From the NCBI GenBank assembly GCA_005884825.1, contig VAZT01000241.1, positions 1-6,006 on the forward strand: a DNA stretch of 6,006 bases. Direction: 5' to 3'. Numbering within the stretch: position 1 is the stretch's first letter; every line of letters starts with the position of its first letter. A program made the position numbers and the translations under genes. Positions 1-6,006 of the stretch are shown in pieces. This DNA comes from Alphaproteobacteria bacterium. GTDB lineage: Bacteria > Pseudomonadota > Alphaproteobacteria > ATCC43930 > CGMCC-115725. The notes under the pieces are model-generated. The model did not search any database and was not told the origin of the DNA. It worked only from the letters and a program-made list of their open reading frames with translations.

Positions 1-501
1 GGCGGCGGTGATGTCGGCGATCGAGAAATGATCGCCGGCAAGCCAGCGCCGGCGCTCGACGAGATACCCGAGATAATCGAGATGGTAAGGGAGATTTGAA
101 TGTCCGGCGCGAATCGCCAGCGAGTTCGGCTGGCCGAGCCCAGTCAGCCGTTTCATCATCTTTTCGCCGAGCAGATTCTCCGTCACTTCGAGGTTCATCT
201 TGTTGTCGAACCAGGCCGTGAGCCGCCGCACCTCAGCGCGGTCGACCGGGTTGATGCCGATGAGAATCTTCTCCCGGTAAACCTCGTCGAGGTATTCGAC
301 GATAGCCGTCGTGTCCGCGAGGACGGTCCCGTCCGGTTCGATCAATACCGGCACCTCGCCGGCCGGGCTGAGCGCGAGGAATTCCGGCCGCCTCTCCCAT
401 ACTTTCTCGGTCTTCAGCGTGAAATCGAGGTTTTTCTCCCTGAGCACGACGCGCACTTTGCGCGAGAACGGGGAAAGCCACAGATGATAGAGAACGCGCA
501 T
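1..501 (-). CDS. fzlA: GST-fold protein, FzlA-like (FtsZ-binding), C-terminus cut off by window edge
   Basis: The reading frame is open from ATG 501-499 to the left edge and gives 167 residues. The N-terminal thioredoxin-like GST domain (about 1-80) begins MRVLYHLWLSPFSRKVR and carries the PAGEVPVLI segment near 46-54, with the cis-proline loop, then ADTTAIVEYLDE at 62-73. The helical C-terminal domain starts near 87 and holds AWFDNKMNLEVTENLL (96-111) and RRWLAGDHFSIAD (151-163). From memory these segments closely match Caulobacter FzlA, a GST homologue that binds FtsZ and is needed for constriction rather than for glutathione chemistry; FzlA is about 230 residues, so roughly 60 are missing here. 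The alternative is an ordinary GST-family enzyme. No good Shine-Dalgarno sequence lies just before the ATG, but no other in-frame start was seen nearby. It follows phaR after 44 bases on the same strand, so co-transcription is likely (inference). Confidence 0.8.
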   Translation of the reverse strand, partial: MRVLYHLWLSPFSRKVRVVLREKNLDFTLKTEKVWERRPEFLALSPAGEVPVLIEPDGTVLADTTAIVEYLDEVYREKILIGINPVDRAEVRRLTAWFDNKMNLEVTENLLGEKMMKRLTGLGQPNSLAIRAGHSNLPYHLDYLGYLVERRRWLAGDHFSIADITAA

Positions 502-521
502 GGACGGGATTGTAACCGCGA

Positions 522-544
522 CGGAGGCAACTGGACACCCTCCG
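522..544 (-). other. short inverted repeat between phaR and the fzlA-like gene
   Basis: Arms CGGAGG (522-527) and CCTCCG (539-544) are perfect complements separated by 11 bases, so an RNA hairpin is possible just after the phaR stop. No run of U follows in either direction, so it does not look like an intrinsic terminator. On the minus strand the GGAGG arm is about 37 bases from the downstream ATG, too far to act as its ribosome site. It could be a small processing or attenuation hairpin, or chance in GC-rich DNA. Confidence 0.2.
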
Positions 545-545
545 C

Positions 546-1157
546 CTAATGATCCTGGCGATCGCGTCCCAGCGCTTCGAGTTGTTGAGTAAGCGTTTCG
601 ATCTGCGCTTCCAGGCGCTTCAGGCGGGGATCTTCGGCCGCCTTCTGCTTTGTCTCGGGCTCGGCCGAGACCGGCTTTTCGTCACGGCCATAGGGCGAGA
701 GCATCTTCAGAGCGCGCTCGAACAAGGCCATGTTCTGCTTGCCCATCTCCTCGAACTGACCGAACGGGAAGATTCCGAAGGTCGCCTGTAGGTTCTTGCG
801 CATCTGCTCCTGGTTGCGGGCAAAGGCGATCATCGCCTGTTCGAGGTAGCCCGGCACAAGAAACTGCATGCTGTCGCCGTAAAAGCTGATCAGCTGCCGC
901 AGGAAGCTGGTGGGCAAGAGATTTTGGCCGCCCTTCTGCTCCTGCTCGACAATGATCTGGGTCAATACCGAGCGGGTGATGTCTTCACCGGTCTTGGCGT
1001 CATGCGCGACAAAATCGCCGCCCTCCTTGATCAATTTGGCGAGGTCGTCGAGCGTGACATAACTGCTCGTTGCGGTGTTGTAGAGACGTCGGTTGGCGTA
1101 TTTCTTGACGACGACCGGTTTGGCTCCATTGGAGTTGTCGCGGCTCGGGGTGTTCAT
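546..1157 (-). CDS. phaR: polyhydroxyalkanoate synthesis repressor PhaR
   Basis: A protein of 203 residues, close to the usual size of alphaproteobacterial PhaR. The N-terminal PHB/PHA accumulation regulator DNA-binding domain spans about 14-75, with the hallmark VVVKKYANRRLYNTATSSYV followed by TLDDLAKLI and EDITRSVLTQII. The PHB-accumulation regulatory repeat follows (about 81-125: LPTSFLRQLISFYGDSMQFL, then VPGYLEQAM). The C-terminus (about 165-203) is charged and ends in a likely short coiled coil (RLKRLEAQIETLTQQLEAL). In the family, PhaR binds PHA granules or nascent polymer and, when free, represses phasin genes and often its own gene. Start at ATG 1157-1155: the family motif begins only about 14 residues in, which fits; the Shine-Dalgarno match upstream is poor. 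It is divergent from the PhaC-like hydrolase, and the fzlA-like gene follows it on the same strand. The family call is secure; its targets here are not visible. Confidence 0.95.
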   Translation of the reverse strand: MNTPSRDNSNGAKPVVVKKYANRRLYNTATSSYVTLDDLAKLIKEGGDFVAHDAKTGEDITRSVLTQIIVEQEQKGGQNLLPTSFLRQLISFYGDSMQFLVPGYLEQAMIAFARNQEQMRKNLQATFGIFPFGQFEEMGKQNMALFERALKMLSPYGRDEKPVSAEPETKQKAAEDPRLKRLEAQIETLTQQLEALGRDRQDH

Positions 1158-1329
1158 GTGCGTGGTGTCTCGCCTCGGGGAGAGGGTCCCTCGGCGGCAA
1201 CAATACAGTCTTTTGGCGCGATTGCCTTATCAAAGACGCGCCATCGATCGGCGAATCGCCTCTCCGGCTTGCGACGCGGGATATATTGATCGCGATGACC
1301 CATGCCACCGACCTCGCCCGCGGGGCCGC
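1158..1329. promoter_or_regulatory. divergent intergenic region between phaR and the PhaC-like hydrolase
   Basis: About 170 bases lie between the phaR start and the chosen hydrolase start, so promoters for both genes should sit here. This stretch includes the most AT-rich patches of the neighbourhood (around 1201-1235 and 1281-1290). A possible -10 for the hydrolase is TATATT at 1282-1287, 7 bases before an ATG at 1295, but no convincing -35 precedes it. For phaR, TTGATA and TGTATT on the minus strand have a 20-base spacer, too long for a standard sigma-70 site. I do not see the CTGC-N-GCAG pattern reported for Paracoccus PhaR. The regulatory role is inferred from position. Confidence 0.4.
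1214..1243. repeat. 7-bp inverted repeat with 16-bp spacer, candidate operator
   Basis: TGGCGCG at 1214-1220 and CGCGCCA at 1237-1243 are perfect inverted copies around a 16-base, relatively AT-rich centre. Seven bases further right is a second short palindrome, GGCGA-A-TCGCC (1250-1260). Both lie 57-103 bases upstream of the phaR start, inside the divergent control region, which suits a repressor site for one or both genes. No protein can be assigned to them from sequence alone. PhaR autoregulation is known in the family, but the arms do not resemble the PhaR sites I know. GC-rich DNA produces such repeats by chance fairly often. Confidence 0.25.
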
Positions 1330-2544
1330 TTGGACCGCCGGCTGGCGCCGCGCCCGTTAGCGGCGCATCTGGCGAGCGCAATGGTGCTGTGGTCGAGTTC
1401 GCGGACCGTCTTGCCGATCTTGAAAGACGCGTTGCTCTTGTCGAGCGAGGCGGGCGAGCGGCTTCGCGGCCTCGCGGCCGAAATCGACGCGGTCGGGCCG
1501 AGTAGCGTCGCCGCGGGGCTCGATCGCGAGATCACGCGCCGCGCCCAATCCTATCTCGCCGGCCTCGAAGCCTATCGTCGGCACCCTTACCGCCGCAGCG
1601 GCAAAGCGCCACCGGTGCTGTGGCGCGAAGGCACGACGCGCCTCCTCGATTACGCCGGCGATACCGCCGGCCCGGTGATTCTTGTCGTTCCGTCCTTGAT
1701 CAACCGTTTTTACGTTCTCGACCTCCTGCCTGAGCGCAGCTTTCTGCGGTATCTCGCCGGACGGGGTCTGCGGCCGCTGGTGGTCGATTGGGGGGCGCCC
1801 GGCAGGGAAGAGCGCGGTTTCGACTTGACCGGCTACATCGCCGGGCGCCTCGAAAGCGCGTTTGAGGCCGCAGTACGGATAGCCGGCACGCCGATCGGGA
1901 TTGCCGGCTACTGCATGGGTGGGCTGTTCGCTCTCGCCCTTGCGCTGCGCCGCCCCGACCAGACCGCCTGCCTGGCAGTGCTCGCGACACCATGGGATTT
2001 TCATGCCGAGCGCGCGCACCCGGCGCGGTTCTTCGGTTTGCTCGCCGATTGTCTGCCGCTCCTGTGCGATGACCAGGGCGCTCTCCCGGTCGAGGTGATT
2101 CAGAGCCTCTTCTTTATGCTCGATCCGTTCAGCGCCGAGCGAAAATTCACCCGCTTCGCGGCGCTCGACCCCAATGGCGACACAGCACGCGCTTTTGTCG
2201 CGCTCGAAGATTGGGTCAATGACGGGGTACCGCTGGCGGCGGCGGTGGCGCGCGATTGTGCGCGCTCCTGGTACGGCGACAACGAGCCGGCTCGCGGCCT
2301 TTGGCAAATCGGCGGTGAGACGGTCGATCCGAAGTACCTCCGCTCGCCCGCGCTCGTCGTCGTGCCGGACCGCGATCGAATCGTCCCGCCGAGTTCGGCG
2401 GAGCCGCTCGCGGCAGCGCTCGGCGGTGCGACCGTATTGCGGCCACCGCTGGGGCATGTCGGCATGATGTCCGGGGCGCGCGCTCCGGCGATGCTGTGGG
2501 CCGCGATCGCCGATTGGCTGCGGGCACAGATGGGCGCGAAATGA
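1330..2544 (+). CDS. PhaC-like alpha/beta hydrolase (PHA synthase/depolymerase superfamily)
   Basis: Numbered from TTG 1330, the protein has 404 residues. The alpha/beta hydrolase core starts near 114 (PVILVVPSLIN), with VVDWGAPG at 151-158. The nucleophile motif GIAGYCMGG puts Cys195 in a G-x-C-x-G lipase box typical of PHA synthases. DRDRIVP gives Asp349 and GHVGMMSG gives His376. The Cys-Asp and Asp-His spacings (154 and 27) are close to those of Ralstonia PhaC (Cys319, Asp480, His508), but the protein is about 185 residues shorter, mostly at the N-terminus. Such short forms are usually annotated only as alpha/beta hydrolases, so synthase, depolymerase or another acyl-transfer activity all remain open. 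The start is uncertain. ATG 1381 has a GGCGAG a few bases upstream, but the codons between 1330 and 1381 (PRPLAAHLASA) look coding and resemble relatives from memory. ATG 1093 and 1156 would overlap phaR and are unlikely. It is divergent from phaR, which supports a PHA role. Confidence 0.85.
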   Translation: MDRRLAPRPLAAHLASAMVLWSSSRTVLPILKDALLLSSEAGERLRGLAAEIDAVGPSSVAAGLDREITRRAQSYLAGLEAYRRHPYRRSGKAPPVLWREGTTRLLDYAGDTAGPVILVVPSLINRFYVLDLLPERSFLRYLAGRGLRPLVVDWGAPGREERGFDLTGYIAGRLESAFEAAVRIAGTPIGIAGYCMGGLFALALALRRPDQTACLAVLATPWDFHAERAHPARFFGLLADCLPLLCDDQGALPVEVIQSLFFMLDPFSAERKFTRFAALDPNGDTARAFVALEDWVNDGVPLAAAVARDCARSWYGDNEPARGLWQIGGETVDPKYLRSPALVVVPDRDRIVPPSSAEPLAAALGGATVLRPPLGHVGMMSGARAPAMLWAAIADWLRAQMGAK

Positions 2545-2551
2545 CCTGGTC

Positions 2552-2956
2552 TTAGCGCGATCCCGGCTGGTTCAGCTGCTGCTGGATTTCGCGGCTGCGT
2601 TCGCTCCCCGGACTGGCGCCGCTGCGCTCGAGCTGCCACTGCTGGTCGAGCAAATTGTTGCGATTCGATTGCATGTTCTGCTGACCGATCGGGCCTGGGA
2701 ATTGCGGAGCGGGATAGGCCGGCATTGCCCGTTCGCCGGTGGAGTACACCGGCCCGGGTTCCGTCAGTAGCGGCGACAGCCCGGCGGGTGGCGCGACAGC
2801 CGGACCGGGATTGATCAGGGGCGCCATAGGGGCGGGCGTCGGAGCGGAATAAATGGTCGGCGGAGGCAACGGCGCCGGTAATCCCTTCGTTTGAGCGGCG
2901 GCGCTGGCGGTGCCGGCAATCGTCGCCACACAGATCATCACTGTTTTTGTTGTCAT
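2552..2956 (-). CDS. small exported proline-rich protein of unknown function
   Basis: I do not recognise this family. The protein has 134 residues. It starts MTTKTVMICVATIAGTASAA, a short basic N-region and hydrophobic core followed by Ala-rich sequence, so a Sec signal peptide cut near residues 19-21 is likely and the product should be periplasmic or outer-membrane associated. No lipobox cysteine follows. Residues about 26-90 are very rich in Pro and Ala and probably disordered. The C-terminal 40 residues change to a Gln/Asn/Arg-rich, probably helical segment (NNLLDQQWQLERSG at 100-113 and REIQQQLNQ at 122-130), which looks like the most conserved part. Start at ATG 2956: it overlaps the ppdK stop as ATGA, puts the signal peptide at the N-terminus, and has GGGA just upstream. 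The upstream extension to 3037 is only ppdK sequence in another frame. It is the last gene of the operon and ends 7 bases from the convergent hydrolase gene. Confidence 0.75.
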   Translation of the reverse strand: MTTKTVMICVATIAGTASAAAQTKGLPAPLPPPTIYSAPTPAPMAPLINPGPAVAPPAGLSPLLTEPGPVYSTGERAMPAYPAPQFPGPIGQQNMQSNRNNLLDQQWQLERSGASPGSERSREIQQQLNQPGSR

Positions 2957-5634
2957 GCCGTCCCGCTTCCCGACTGGCCCGACAGCGCGGCTTGCGCTGC
3001 GGCGAGACGGGCGATCGGTACGCGGTACGGCGAGCACGAGACGTAGTCGAGCTCGACGTCATGGCAGAATGCAATCGAAGCCGGATCGCCGCCATGCTCG
3101 CCGCAAATGCCGAGCTTCAGTTCCGGCCGGGTGGCGCGGCCCCGTTCGGCTCCGATGCGAACGAGCTCGCCGACCCCAGTCACATCGAGGGTGACGAACG
3201 GGTCGTGTTCGAATATCCCGAGCCGCTGGTAAGTCCCGACAAAGCTCGCGGCGTCGTCGCGCGACAAACCAAAGACCGTCTGGGTCAAATCGTTCGTTCC
3301 AAAGCTGAAGAATTCCGCCGTCTCGGCGATCTCGCCGGCGAGCAATGCGGCTCGCGGCAACTCGATCATCGTGCCGACGAGGTAAGGTACGACCGTACCC
3401 TCTCGTTCCATGACCTCTTTGCCGATGCGGTCGATCATCGTCTTTAGAATGTCGAATTCCTTCTTCGTAGCGATCAGCGGCACCATGATCTCAGGCTCGA
3501 CGGCCTCGCCCGTCTCCTTCACGACGGCCACCGCGGCCTCGAAGATCGCCGCCGCCTGCATCTCATAGATCTCGGGATAGGTGATGCCGAGCCGGCAGCC
3601 GCGGTGACCGAGCATAGGGTTGGTCTCGTGCAACGCCAGCGCACGATGGCGGATCGTCGCAACGTCGTTGCCGGTAAGCCGCGCCATTTCGCCGAACTCC
3701 GCTTCGGTCTTCGGCAGGAATTCGTGGAGCGGCGGGTCGAGGAGCCGGATCGTGACCGGCAATCCCTTCATGATGCGGAATATTTCGGCGAAGTCTTCGC
3801 GTTGGATCGGGAGCAGATCGGCGAGCCCGGCGCGGCGTCCGGCCTCGTCCTCGGCCATGATCACGCGCCGCATCGCGCCGATACGGTCGGCCTCGAAGAA
3901 CATGTGTTCGGTGCGGCTGAGCCCGATGCCTTCGGCGCCGAACCGGCGCGCCGCACGGGCATCGATCGGGGTTTCGGCATTGGCGCGCACCTTGAGACGA
4001 CGGATCGCGTCCGCCCAGCCCATCAATGTCGCGAAATCGCCCGACAGCTCGGGCTGGATCGTCGGAACTTCTCCGACCATCACCTCGCCGGTCGATCCGT
4101 CGATAGTGATGATCTCGCCGGCCTTCACCAGGGCGGCGCGCGCCGTCATCGTGCGCGCCTCGTAGTCGATCCGCAGATCGCCGGCGCCGGCGACGCAGGG
4201 TCGCCCCATGCCGCGGGCCACGACTGCGGCGTGGCTCGTCATCCCACCGCGGCTTGTCAGTACGCCCCTCGCGGCGTGCATGCCGTGGATGTCCTCCGGG
4301 CTCGTCTCGATACGGACGAGGATCACCGCTTCGCCGCGCACCGCGAACGATTCGGCCTCGTCGGCGGAAAACACGACCTTGCCCGAGGCGGCGCCCGGCG
4401 ACGCCGGCAATCCGCGGGCGAGCACGGTAGTTTTCGCCGCGGGATCCAGCATTGGGTGCAGCAGCTGGTCGAGCGACCCGGGTTCGATCCGGCGGATCGC
4501 CTCCTCCCGATCGATCACCCCCTCCTCGACCAGCGACACAGCGATCTTCAATGCGGCTTGCGCGGTTCGCTTGCCGGTGCGCGTCTGCAGCATCCACAAT
4601 TTGCTGCGCTGAACGGTGAACTCGATGTCCTGCATGTCGCGGTAGTGGTCTTCGAGTTTCCGGCGCACCTTGTAGAGTTGGCTCAAGACCTCGGGCATGA
4701 CCTCTTCCATTGCCGGCAAGGCCGAGTTGTTCGCCTCCTTTCCGGCGATCGTCAGATGCTGCGGCGTGCGGATCCCGGCGACGACATCCTCGCCCTGCGC
4801 ATTTACCAGGAACTCGCCGTAAAATGTGTTGGCGCCTGTCGAAGGATCACGGGTGAAGGCGACGCCGGTCGCGCAATCCGGCCCCATATTGCCGAACACC
4901 ATTGCCTGCACATTGACCGCGGTCCCCCAATCGGCTGGGATGTCGTGCAGCTGGCGATAGGTGACCGCGCGTGGGTTCATCCAGGAACCAAAGACTGCGC
5001 CGATAGCGCCCCAGAGCTGCTCCTCGGGGTCCTGCGGGAAGGGCTGCCCGCATTCCTGGGTAACGACGTCCTTGAAACCGGAGACGACGGTCCGCCAATC
5101 CTCTGCGGTGAGGTCCGTGTCGAGGTTGGCGCCGGTCTCGAGCTTGTGGTTTTCGATCAGCTCCTCGAAATGATGGTGGTCGATCCCAAGCACGACCTGC
5201 CCGTACATCTGGATGAAGCGCCGATAGCTGTCATACGCGAAGCGCTCATCGCCGCTCTTGCGCGCCAGCCCCACGACCGCCTTGTCGTTGAGACCGAGGT
5301 TGAGCACGGTATCCATCATCCCGGGCATCGAGACCCGGGCTCCCGACCGCACCGAGACCAGCAACGGGTTCTTTGCGTCGCCGAACCGCGCACCGAACGA
5401 GCGCTCGAGCGCCGCGAGCCCGTCGGTCACCTGGTCCGTCAGCTCGGCGGGATAGGATTTCCCGTGAGCGTAGAAGTAGGTGCAGACCTCGGTCGTGATC
5501 GTGAACCCGGGCGGCACCGGCAAGCCGAGATTGCTCATCTCGGCGAGACCGGCGCCCTTGCCGCCCAGCAGGTTTTTCATATCGGCGCGGCCCTCGGCGG
5601 CGCCGTCGCCAAACCGGTAGACCCACTTCGTCAT
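2953..5634 (-). CDS. ppdK: pyruvate, phosphate dikinase (PPDK)
   Basis: An 893-residue protein, full length for bacterial PPDK (usually about 870-900). It catalyses reversible formation of phosphoenolpyruvate, AMP and PPi from pyruvate, ATP and Pi in the cytoplasm, feeding gluconeogenesis or PPi-linked glycolysis. The ATP-grasp domain comes first (about 1-360: NLLGGKGAGLAEM at 21-33, SVRSGARVSMPGMMDTVLNL at 94-113, GVAFTRDPSTG at 257-267). The swivelling phosphohistidine domain holds LTSRGGMTSHAAVVARG, with phospho-acceptor His468 and Thr466, the equivalent of the Thr phosphorylated by the PDRP regulator in known PPDKs. The C-terminal PEP/pyruvate TIM barrel shows GIGLSRTEHMFF (Arg574), RLLDPPLHEFLP (Arg630), GHRGCRLG, GTMIELPRA (Glu759), FSFGTNDLTQ (Asn781, Asp782) and GICGEHGGDP with the general acid/base Cys844. 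No key residue is missing. ATG 5634 is 7 bases after the glyS stop, with GAAGG 11 bases upstream inside glyS. Its TGA overlaps the next gene's ATG, suggesting translational coupling. Confidence 0.98.
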   Translation of the reverse strand: MTKWVYRFGDGAAEGRADMKNLLGGKGAGLAEMSNLGLPVPPGFTITTEVCTYFYAHGKSYPAELTDQVTDGLAALERSFGARFGDAKNPLLVSVRSGARVSMPGMMDTVLNLGLNDKAVVGLARKSGDERFAYDSYRRFIQMYGQVVLGIDHHHFEELIENHKLETGANLDTDLTAEDWRTVVSGFKDVVTQECGQPFPQDPEEQLWGAIGAVFGSWMNPRAVTYRQLHDIPADWGTAVNVQAMVFGNMGPDCATGVAFTRDPSTGANTFYGEFLVNAQGEDVVAGIRTPQHLTIAGKEANNSALPAMEEVMPEVLSQLYKVRRKLEDHYRDMQDIEFTVQRSKLWMLQTRTGKRTAQAALKIAVSLVEEGVIDREEAIRRIEPGSLDQLLHPMLDPAAKTTVLARGLPASPGAASGKVVFSADEAESFAVRGEAVILVRIETSPEDIHGMHAARGVLTSRGGMTSHAAVVARGMGRPCVAGAGDLRIDYEARTMTARAALVKAGEIITIDGSTGEVMVGEVPTIQPELSGDFATLMGWADAIRRLKVRANAETPIDARAARRFGAEGIGLSRTEHMFFEADRIGAMRRVIMAEDEAGRRAGLADLLPIQREDFAEIFRIMKGLPVTIRLLDPPLHEFLPKTEAEFGEMARLTGNDVATIRHRALALHETNPMLGHRGCRLGITYPEIYEMQAAAIFEAAVAVVKETGEAVEPEIMVPLIATKKEFDILKTMIDRIGKEVMEREGTVVPYLVGTMIELPRAALLAGEIAETAEFFSFGTNDLTQTVFGLSRDDAASFVGTYQRLGIFEHDPFVTLDVTGVGELVRIGAERGRATRPELKLGICGEHGGDPASIAFCHDVELDYVSCSPYRVPIARLAAAQAALSGQSGSGTA

Positions 5635-5641
5635 CCGCCGC

Positions 5642-6006
5642 TCACCCTTCGATCTGCGAAAAATCGGCGACCTGGTTCATGGTATCCCGGATGCGCGACA
5701 ACAAGCGCAGCCGATTTTCCCTAAGCTCAGCGTCATCACAATTGACGGTGACCTTGTCGAAGAAATCGTCAACCGGCCGCCGCAATCGCGCCAATTCCGA
5801 CATCGCTGCCCCGAACTGTTCGCGTTGCAGGAAAGTTCCCGCGGCCTCGCCCACCTCGGCGAGCCGCTGAGCAAGCACCCGCTCCTCGGACTGGCGCAAC
5901 AGCATCGGATCGATGTTGCCGTCGTATCTGCTGTCGTCCCTGCGTTCCTCGATGCCGACGATGTTCGAGGCGCGGCGATAGGCGATCAGCAAATTCGCCC
6001 CATCCT
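5642..6006 (-). CDS. glyS: glycyl-tRNA synthetase beta subunit, C-terminal end (5' part outside window)
   Basis: The frame is open from the right edge to TGA at 5644-5642 and gives about 120 residues beginning DGANLLIAYRRASNIV. The ending is the typical GlyS C-terminus: FFDKVTVNCDDAELRENRLR followed by LLSRIRDTMNQVADFSQIEG. This is the helical, anticodon-binding-like (DALR-type) tail of the beta chain of the alpha2-beta2 bacterial glycyl-tRNA synthetase, which charges tRNA-Gly in the cytoplasm. GlyS is usually about 690 residues, so about five sixths lie beyond the edge; glyQ would be expected further right. ppdK starts 7 bases after the stop on the same strand, an arrangement I recall from many alphaproteobacteria. 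No truncation or frameshift is visible in the part present. Confidence 0.95.
   Translation of the reverse strand, partial: DGANLLIAYRRASNIVGIEERRDDSRYDGNIDPMLLRQSEERVLAQRLAEVGEAAGTFLQREQFGAAMSELARLRRPVDDFFDKVTVNCDDAELRENRLRLLSRIRDTMNQVADFSQIEG

Noticed and set aside
100..549. A 149-residue plus-strand frame opposite the left-edge gene, and a minus-strand frame at 233-538
   Set aside because: The minus-strand frame from 501 to the edge encodes a clear GST-fold protein, so both of these are shadows of it.
1286..1299. FNR/FixK-like box TTGAT-CGCG-ATGAC
   Set aside because: It matches TTGAT-N4-ATCAA at 8 of 10 positions but overlaps the candidate -10 and the ATG at 1295. One imperfect site is not enough to claim oxygen-dependent control.
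1093..1329. N-terminal extension of the PhaC-like protein to ATG 1093 or 1156
   Set aside because: It would run antisense through the phaR start and the promoter region. The translated extension is Arg-rich with poor codon pattern and no similarity to relatives.
1357..2457. A 366-residue open frame on the minus strand, opposite the PhaC-like gene
   Set aside because: The plus-strand frame has a complete catalytic triad and family motifs, while this frame has none and has low-complexity Arg/Ala-rich content.
2569..2586. CTG-repeat-like stretch near the end of the exported-protein gene
   Set aside because: It is only a few CTG units, explained as consecutive Gln codons on the minus strand within the Gln-rich tail. 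It is not a notable microsatellite.
2100..3095. A 331-residue minus-strand frame spanning the hydrolase end and the exported-protein gene
   Set aside because: It crosses the ends of two supported genes in the wrong frame, has Ser/Arg/Ala-rich composition, and shows no motifs.
3604..5724. A 706-residue open frame on the plus strand, opposite ppdK
   Set aside because: It is the antisense shadow of a fully supported PPDK gene. Its translation is rich in Arg, His and Asp with no recognisable domain, as expected from reading GC-rich codons backwards.

Overview
The window is GC-rich and densely coding, and its gene content points to an alphaproteobacterium. The supporting genes are a glyS-ppdK arrangement, a PHA-type repressor PhaR, and an FzlA-like GST-fold protein, a family best known from Caulobacter and relatives. 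The order or genus cannot be fixed from these bases. A Rhodospirillales-like member is a reasonable guess, but only a guess. The window looks like ordinary chromosomal backbone. I see no insertion sequence, phage gene, CRISPR array, tRNA or rRNA, and there is no gene-free stretch longer than about 300 bases.

Layout from left to right. On the minus strand, an FzlA-like GST-fold protein runs off the left edge, and phaR lies 44 bases upstream of it, probably in the same transcript. Next comes a divergent intergenic region (about 1158-1329) that holds two inverted repeats. A PhaC-like alpha/beta hydrolase follows on the plus strand; its Cys-Asp-His triad is visible but its start is uncertain. It ends 7 bases from the end of a minus-strand cluster. 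Read in its direction of transcription, that cluster is glyS (C-terminal end only, entering from the right edge), then ppdK, then a small exported proline-rich protein. The glyS-ppdK gap is 7 bases, and ppdK overlaps the last gene by an ATGA junction, so the three genes look like one operon.

Biology. PhaR and the PhaC-like hydrolase share a divergent control region and are both linked to polyhydroxyalkanoate (PHA, carbon storage) metabolism by family. PPDK interconverts pyruvate and phosphoenolpyruvate, GlyS is half of bacterial-type glycyl-tRNA synthetase, and FzlA-type proteins bind FtsZ and act in cell division. I found no convincing undescribed system. The points most worth a second look are the disturbed 5' end of the hydrolase gene, the inverted repeats between phaR and the hydrolase, and the unrecognised exported protein coupled to ppdK.
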